A stretch of DNA of 64,000 nt from Niabella aurantiaca DSM 17617 (lineage in GTDB: Bacteria; Bacteroidota; Bacteroidia; Chitinophagales; Chitinophagaceae): NCBI RefSeq assembly GCF_000374125.1, contig NZ_KB893637.1, forward strand, positions 248,001 through 312,000, read 5' to 3'. Below are positions 59,660 through 64,000 of this stretch, piece after piece. The notes under the pieces were generated by a model. It searched no databases and had not been told where the DNA came from. It saw only the letters and a list, made by a program, of their open reading frames with translations. Position numbers and translations under genes: made by a program. Within the stretch, counting starts at the first letter, position 1, and the number at the start of each line of letters is the position of its first letter.

Positions 59660-61003
59660 TTATTTCATCACACCCGTTCCCAGTTTCTCTTCCATCTCTT
59701 CCAGCGAAACGCCTTTGGTCTCGGGCATCTTAAACAGCACCCACAACAACTGCAATACCATCATAAGCATAAAGAAAAGAAAGATCTTTGCCGGTCCGAT
59801 GGCAGGGTCATTGGCAAAAAAGGGAAATACGCTCGTGATGATGGCGGCCATGACCCAATGTACAGAGCTGCCCAGCGATTGCCCATAGGAACGCACCTGG
59901 TTGGGAAAGATCTCGGAAATAAAAACCCAGATCACCGCACCCTGACCAATGGCGTGTGCCGCAATGAAAATGAAGACAAGCACCGGTACCGCCATGCCTC
60001 CCAGGAATTGAAAATAGAATGCTGCGGCAATAGCGCCCAGGGACAGGATATAACCCAGGGAGCCAATGAGCATGAGCTTTTTTCTTCCCAGGCGGTCGAT
60101 CAGGTAGAGTCCCAGCATGGTAAAAACGAGGTTCACCAGGCCCACACCGGCGCTTTGCAAAAAGGCGGTGCTTTTTCCCAGTCCTGCCAGCTCAAAGACC
60201 CTCGGGGCAAAATAAATGATAGCATTGATACCGGATAACTGATTGAACAAAGCTACCAGCACAGCCATAATGATGGGGCGGGTATAACGCCGGGAAAAGA
60301 AAACGGACAGTCCGGCCTTCTTCTTTTCGGCCTCAACATCTGCCTGTATGGACCGGAGCGCCTCTTCCACGCCGTCAGCATCGGATACCTCCAGGATCTT
60401 GCGGGCACCGGCATAATCATTTTGATGCACCATTAGCCAGCGGGGGCTTTCGGGCACAAAATACAGCAGCGCTACAAACAGGGCCGCAGGAAGGGCCAGG
60501 ACCCCCAGCATCCACCTCCAGGCGTCGGTACCCATACCGCTTAACAGGTAGTTGGACAGATAGGCCAGGAGGATCCCAAACACGATATTGAACTGGAATG
60601 TGGCAACCAGTTTTCCCCTGTTCTTTGCCGGGGCGATCTCGGAGATGAACATGGGGGCAACCACAGAAGAAGCGCCTACACCGAGGCCGCCCAGGAAACG
60701 GAAAAGCATAAAGGTGACCACATCGTGTGCCAGCGCTGACCCTACCGACGAAATAAAGAACAGGATGCCAATCCAGAACAGTACTTTCTTTCGCCCGTAT
60801 TTTTCTGCCGGAAGCCCTCCAAACAGAGCGCCGATGATCGTACCGTATAAGGCGGATGCCAGGGCCTGGCCGTGCAGTACATCACTCAGGTTCCATATAT
60901 GCTGTATTTGCTGTTCGGCACCGGAAATGACCGCAACGTCCATTCCGAATAACAACCCGCCAAGGGCGATCACAATGCTCCAGAATAAAAGCTTCCTTTT
61001 CAT
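59660..61003 (-). CDS. MFS sugar porter (SP family)
   Basis: 447 residues, about 12 transmembrane segments and no leader. Sugar-porter signatures are present: GRKKVLFW after TM2, PESPRWL at the end of TM6, the ...GRKKLML repeat in the second half, and PETKGVSLEEME at the C-terminus. It most likely imports fructose or another monosaccharide by H+ symport. It is the first gene of the minus-strand module with GH32 as the second. A weak TATCTTTA box lies upstream. Confidence 0.92.
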   Translation of the reverse strand: MKRKLLFWSIVIALGGLLFGMDVAVISGAEQQIQHIWNLSDVLHGQALASALYGTIIGALFGGLPAEKYGRKKVLFWIGILFFISSVGSALAHDVVTFMLFRFLGGLGVGASSVVAPMFISEIAPAKNRGKLVATFQFNIVFGILLAYLSNYLLSGMGTDAWRWMLGVLALPAALFVALLYFVPESPRWLMVHQNDYAGARKILEVSDADGVEEALRSIQADVEAEKKKAGLSVFFSRRYTRPIIMAVLVALFNQLSGINAIIYFAPRVFELAGLGKSTAFLQSAGVGLVNLVFTMLGLYLIDRLGRKKLMLIGSLGYILSLGAIAAAFYFQFLGGMAVPVLVFIFIAAHAIGQGAVIWVFISEIFPNQVRSYGQSLGSSVHWVMAAIITSVFPFFANDPAIGPAKIFLFFMLMMVLQLLWVLFKMPETKGVSLEEMEEKLGTGVMK

Positions 61004-61143
61004 ACGTCAATCAGGTGGTTTAAATGTCTGGTAAAGATAACCGCTCTTTTGTTTTGATGTCGGATTCTTTTCTTTTGAGTATAGAGACAGGCTTTTGGAC
61101 TACGGATTGTTTAGGGGAACGAAGGAATTGATACCCATCCGGT

Positions 61144-61465
61144 GTGATACGGTATAAGCTGCATACGCCTTTGTTTACCGATTATCCGGTAAAGGACCGT
61201 TTTGTTGTGTTGCCCCGCCAAAGCCAGGTGCATTGTGTTGTGAAAGGGCTGCTGCATTTCCCGGATTCAACGGGGATCATTAAAAACGTTGCCTACATCA
61301 ACGAGCAACACCAGAAGATCATGATCGAAACGCGGATGCTGGTAAAAAACTGCAGACCACGAGTGGAAAGCGATGAATTATTTATGGAATAAAGAACAGA
61401 CCGACGCCCTGAAACATTTTACCCGGGGTACGGAACGGCAATGCCCGGGCTGGCGCGTACCGTGA
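61144..61465 (+). pseudogene. Fragment of an SO2930-like (diheme cytochrome-associated) protein
   Basis: The plus-strand pieces HTPLFTDYPVKDRFVVLP, FPDSTGIIKNVAY, IETRMLVKN and, in a second frame, WNKEQTDAL match a conserved region of SO2930-type proteins, which usually run on for several hundred residues and may carry c-type heme sites. Neither the N-terminus nor the rest is present, and the frame shifts near 61390. No promoter or ribosome site is obvious. It is a remnant between the sugar porter and the metallophosphoesterase. Confidence 0.6.
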
Positions 61466-61530
61466 TCCATAAGGAATAGGTAAAGCGGATCATGGACCGG
61501 ATCAACGCATGCCACCCAAAAATAAATGCT

Positions 61531-62742
61531 TTATCGTTTGGTAACTTTGTAGCTGCCCACTTCTTTGCCCGAATCGTCCAGCATGCTTACATTGATATCC
61601 TTCTTAGTAGCAGTGATCCGGGTAATGGTACGCGTGCCTTCCCTGGGACCGCCACCAATAATGAGGGGATAGTGGTTCCCGTTCTTATCCGGCGCGTGCA
61701 CTTTGTACCGGTGTGTGTGGCCGCTCAGCACCAGGTCTACCTTTCCCTTATTCAGCAGCGGCTCAAAGACCTCCGTGCAATGTACAGCACCATGTGCATT
61801 GCCCGAGTAGCGGGGCGGGATGTGCATCATTACAATACGGAAAGGCGCTTTTTTAAAAGCCTTGCTGCTGATCTCCTGTTCCAGCCATTTTGCCTGTTCC
61901 AGGCGGTAGGCATCAAAATCCACAATGCCGGCATAAACGGGGTGGGTGTCTTCCTTGTCTTCGCCCGTGTCGAGGATCACAAAGCGCACCGGTCCTAATG
62001 TAAATGCCGTGTGCCCCACATGATGGAAGTAGGAAGAAAAATCACGGGCAAACTTTCCCCTTGTTTCGTGGTTGCCGCGTACATAAACAAAAGGAATGTT
62101 TTTGGCGAAGCTATCGGTACAGGGAATGAGCATATGATCGATGATCTGTTGTTCATTGGTCTGGTAGTCAAAAACGTCTCCGTTAAAAAAGACAAAGTCT
62201 CTTTTAGCGCCCTGATCCAGGCCCAGCAGGTGGGGAATAGATTTGGGCCGGTCGTGGATATCGTTCAGCATGACGAAGGAAACACTGTCTTTGGCCGTAT
62301 CCGTATTGGTGAACTGCTCAGTATTGCCCGATAGGGTTTCTCCGTAAGTGAGCTTATAAGGCTGGAAGTCTTTTATTTCCTTCGAAGCGATTTTGTAATG
62401 ATAAGTGGCTCCCGGTTTCAGGTTGTTCAGGGTAACGCAATTGATCCTGCCTGCGGGTTTTAATCCCAGCTCGCTTTGGCCAAATGCTTTTTGATCCAGC
62501 GCATCTGCCGAGGGGCCGTATTCGACCCAGCTGGAAGCGTTTTTATTGGTGATCCATAAAATGGAGATACTGTTACCGAAGTTTGTCTGTAAATAGGGCC
62601 CCGCAACGATCTTGAAATTTTCATCCTGCCGGTCGATCCCGGCGGCAAGTGCCTTTTGAGGATGTAGCAGCGCCATTCCTCCAATGGCCAGACCACCTTT
62701 TAAAAAGGAACGCCTGTTCGCTTTGAGTGCATGCTCTTTCAT
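61531..62742 (-). CDS. Exported metallophosphoesterase (calcineurin-like) with Fn3-type N-terminal domain
   Basis: 403 residues from the ATG at 62742, which gives a Tat-type leader (NRRSFLKGGLAIGG). Residues about 45-140 resemble a purple-acid-phosphatase N-terminal Fn3 domain (ISILWITNKNASSWVEYG). The metallophosphatase core follows with NDIHDR, NGDVFD, RGNHE, the HIPPRY His and SGHTHRY, giving the full two-metal ligand set. It likely hydrolyses a phosphoester in the periplasm. A CAATTTTG element, one mismatch from the -7 consensus, lies just upstream. Substrate unknown. Confidence 0.92.
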   Translation of the reverse strand: MKEHALKANRRSFLKGGLAIGGMALLHPQKALAAGIDRQDENFKIVAGPYLQTNFGNSISILWITNKNASSWVEYGPSADALDQKAFGQSELGLKPAGRINCVTLNNLKPGATYHYKIASKEIKDFQPYKLTYGETLSGNTEQFTNTDTAKDSVSFVMLNDIHDRPKSIPHLLGLDQGAKRDFVFFNGDVFDYQTNEQQIIDHMLIPCTDSFAKNIPFVYVRGNHETRGKFARDFSSYFHHVGHTAFTLGPVRFVILDTGEDKEDTHPVYAGIVDFDAYRLEQAKWLEQEISSKAFKKAPFRIVMMHIPPRYSGNAHGAVHCTEVFEPLLNKGKVDLVLSGHTHRYKVHAPDKNGNHYPLIIGGGPREGTRTITRITATKKDINVSMLDDSGKEVGSYKVTKR

Positions 62743-62970
62743 GACAATAGTTGAGTTGATGATTGTTGGCAAAATTGGGGGATTTATTTCTCTTTTCGTA
62801 AAGAATCTCTGCAATTAACTGCAAGGGAACCGCAAAGGAATCTGTAAGTGGCGGCTACGATGAAATAACGGCTCCTTAGAGTAAGGAGATCTTTGCGGGC
62901 TTCGCGTTAAGGAAAGGCCAGGTTGCGCCCGCTAAACCTTTGCGCCGTTGCGTGAAACAAAACCACCTTG

Positions 62971-63186
62971 TCAGATCTCCAGCATGGTTTGCTTCAATTC
63001 TTCGTAATCTTCTTCGGAAATGGCGATCAGGTATGCAAAGGATCCGTTAGAAAATCTGCTTTTGATGAGCTGTGAAAGATATTGTTCCGGTGTTTCCGGA
63101 ATGTTTTTTTCTGCGGCATGTAGAAACACATAGGAGAGACTATTGTTAATGTGATCAGGCTGAACTACAAGTTTGTAGTAGTACAT
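62971..63186 (-). CDS. Small protein of unknown function
   Basis: 71 residues with no leader: MYYYKLVVQPDH followed by a helical stretch with charged ends (SEEDYEELKQTMLEI). I do not recognise a family, but codon usage reads like a real gene and it has a -7 type box upstream. It lies between the metallophosphoesterase and tRNA-Arg on the same strand. Confidence 0.6.
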   Translation of the reverse strand: MYYYKLVVQPDHINNSLSYVFLHAAEKNIPETPEQYLSQLIKSRFSNGSFAYLIAISEEDYEELKQTMLEI

Positions 63187-63202
63187 AAGCAGAAATTTTT
63201 GG

Positions 63203-63210
63203 CAAAGATA
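63203..63210 (-). promoter_or_regulatory. Candidate -7 box of the small gene
   Basis: On the minus strand TATCTTTG matches TAnnTTTG exactly and ends 17 bp from the ATG at 63186. The -33 box is not clear. Confidence 0.4.
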
Positions 63211-63254
63211 ATGGAAATGGCGAATCTGTTTTCGAAGTTGAGACGGCCGGAAAA

Positions 63255-63284
63255 CAAAAAAGCACAGCGTAAAACTGTGCTTTT
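63255..63284 (-). terminator. Rho-independent terminator of tRNA-Arg
   Basis: Just beyond the tRNA 3' end, the minus strand shows GCACAG, a loop and CTGTGC followed by six T's. That is a standard intrinsic terminator, separating the tRNA from the small gene. Confidence 0.8.
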
Positions 63285-63285
63285 G

Positions 63286-63357
63286 TAGCCTCGACAGGAA
63301 TCGAACCTGTATCTGGAGCTTCGGAAACTCTTATACTATCCATTGTACTACGAGGCC
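63286..63357 (-). tRNA. tRNA-Arg (anticodon CCG)
   Basis: A complete cloverleaf on the minus strand. The 5' acceptor starts GGCCTCG and pairs with CGAGGCT at the 3' end, with discriminator A. The D-arm, a seven-nt anticodon loop TTCCGAA with CCG at 34-36 (reads CGG, Arg), and the T-arm GGTTCGATTCC are all present. CCA is not encoded. There is one A-C mismatch at the base of the anticodon stem. tRNA-Arg genes are frequent integration sites, but I see no integrase or direct repeat here. Confidence 0.93.
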
Positions 63358-63408
63358 ATCTTGTCTTTCAAAAATCTTCTTCCGGAGGAGGTTTTCTCAA
63401 CCGGCCGG

Positions 63409-63416
63409 CAAATATA
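63409..63416 (-). promoter_or_regulatory. Candidate -7 box of tRNA-Arg
   Basis: On the minus strand TATATTTG matches TAnnTTTG exactly and lies 51 bp before the tRNA 5' end, between the tRNA and the MarC-type gene. A -33 box is not evident. Confidence 0.45.
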
Positions 63417-63443
63417 AAGAACTTTATTACAATTCGGGCAGAT

Positions 63444-64000
63444 TTATTGCACATGCTGAAATAAACCCGCAGCATTTGATGCAAATATCTTAATGGCGAT
63501 GGCCAGCAGGATCACACCAAAAAATTTCCGGATCGCGATCAACCCGCTCGGACCTAATAGTTTTGCAAGCCGGGCAAGGGATTTCAGCACAATATAAATG
63601 ATCAGCAGGTTCAGGATGATAGCAATCAAAATGGTCACTTCCTTGTAATTCGCCTTTAAAGACATGATGGTGGTGAGCGTTCCGGAACCGGCAATAAGGG
63701 GAAACGCAAGGGGAACCAGCGTTGAAGCTTTCACATCGCCGTCTGATTTAAAAAATTCCACTCCAAGCACCATTTCCATGCCCAGGATGAAAATTACGAT
63801 CGACCCGGCGACCGCAAAGGACTTTACGTCCAGTCCCAGCACATTCAGGATGGGTTCTCCCAGGAAGAGGAACAGGATCATCAATGAGCCGGCAATAACG
63901 GTTACTTTAAACTCACAGATGCCGCCGATCTTATTCTTCATGGAAATAAGGATGGGGATGGATCCAATGATATCGATAATGGCGAAAAGTGTAAACGTAA
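63444..64000 (-). CDS. MarC-family integral membrane protein, 5' end outside the window
   Basis: The minus-strand frame remains open to the right edge; the ATG at 63941 is internal because the upstream text FTLFAIIDIIGSIPILISM is the family's usual first transmembrane region. About 185 residues are present with six hydrophobic segments; PLAFPLIAGSGTLTTIMSL is a MarC hallmark. MarC proteins are inner-membrane proteins once linked to multiple antibiotic resistance, but their real function is not settled. It is followed by tRNA-Arg on the same strand. Confidence 0.9.
   Translation of the reverse strand, partial: TFTLFAIIDIIGSIPILISMKNKIGGICEFKVTVIAGSLMILFLFLGEPILNVLGLDVKSFAVAGSIVIFILGMEMVLGVEFFKSDGDVKASTLVPLAFPLIAGSGTLTTIMSLKANYKEVTILIAIILNLLIIYIVLKSLARLAKLLGPSGLIAIRKFFGVILLAIAIKIFASNAAGLFQHVQ

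Noticed and set aside
63286-63357. tRNA-Arg as an integration site for a genomic island
   Set aside because: No integrase and no direct repeat of the tRNA 3' end is visible in the window, and MarC and the small gene next to it look like core genes.
1-64000. CRISPR array, prophage, insertion sequence or replication origin
   Set aside because: No regular spaced repeats, transposase, phage structural genes or DnaA-box cluster were seen on reading either strand.

Overview
The window looks like a Bacteroidota chromosome, most likely a soil or plant-associated Chitinophagaceae-type genome. The evidence is a SusC/SusD pair, many secreted and lipobox-bearing glycan enzymes, TAnnTTTG-type promoter boxes, a tRNA-Arg and a moderate GC content. 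There is no transposase, phage gene, CRISPR array or rRNA. The genus is my inference.

Layout. (1) 3-8807 (+): the end of a Big_2-type protein, four sialidase-fold (BNR/Asp-box) proteins, a GATase-like secreted protein and a sulfatase. (2) 9280-13177 (-): a small operon with an SGNH hydrolase, an MFS transporter, a HEAT-type lipoprotein and an HpcH/HpaI aldolase. (3) 13505-52097 (+): a very long codirectional run. It holds a broken GH99-like gene, two GH172/DUF2961 proteins, a PhyH-type dioxygenase, GH127, a GH109-like Gfo/Idh protein, a broken and an intact AXE1-type esterase flanking an enolase-superfamily dehydratase and a hydroxyacid dehydrogenase, three more sialidase-fold proteins, a second sulfatase, three GH36-type proteins, a propeller/PHP (CehA/McbA-like) fusion, an alpha/alpha-toroid protein, an NHL propeller with a DapA-family aldolase, a CE2/SGNH-type esterase, and finally SusC and SusD. 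(4) 52395-56427 (+): a small unknown gene, a sodium:solute symporter, two gene scars (a truncated sialidase N-terminus and a decayed Rpn-type gene) and a DUF3748 lipoprotein. (5) 56768-61003: an AraC regulator diverging in function to a fructan module (GH32 plus MFS sugar porter, minus strand). (6) 61144-64000: a decayed SO2930-like fragment, a Tat-type metallophosphoesterase, a small unknown gene, tRNA-Arg(CCG) and the partial MarC.

Reading as a system. Regions 1-4 resemble an oversized polysaccharide utilisation locus for a decorated acidic glycan. Sulfatases and esterases would strip sulfate and acyl groups. GH36, GH127, GH172 and the sialidase-fold enzymes would remove galactose, arabinofuranose-like and acidic (possibly ulosonic) residues. 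SusCD, SSS and MFS proteins would import the products. The dehydratase, hydroxyacid dehydrogenase, HpcH aldolase and DapA-type aldolase would then convert acid sugars to pyruvate-level products. The seven sialidase-fold paralogues appear to keep the Glu/Arg/Tyr part of a GH33 cleft but lack the FRIP arginine, so a non-sialic ulosonic or uronic substrate is the most interesting possibility. At least six decayed genes lie between intact ones, so the locus seems to be turning over by duplication and loss.
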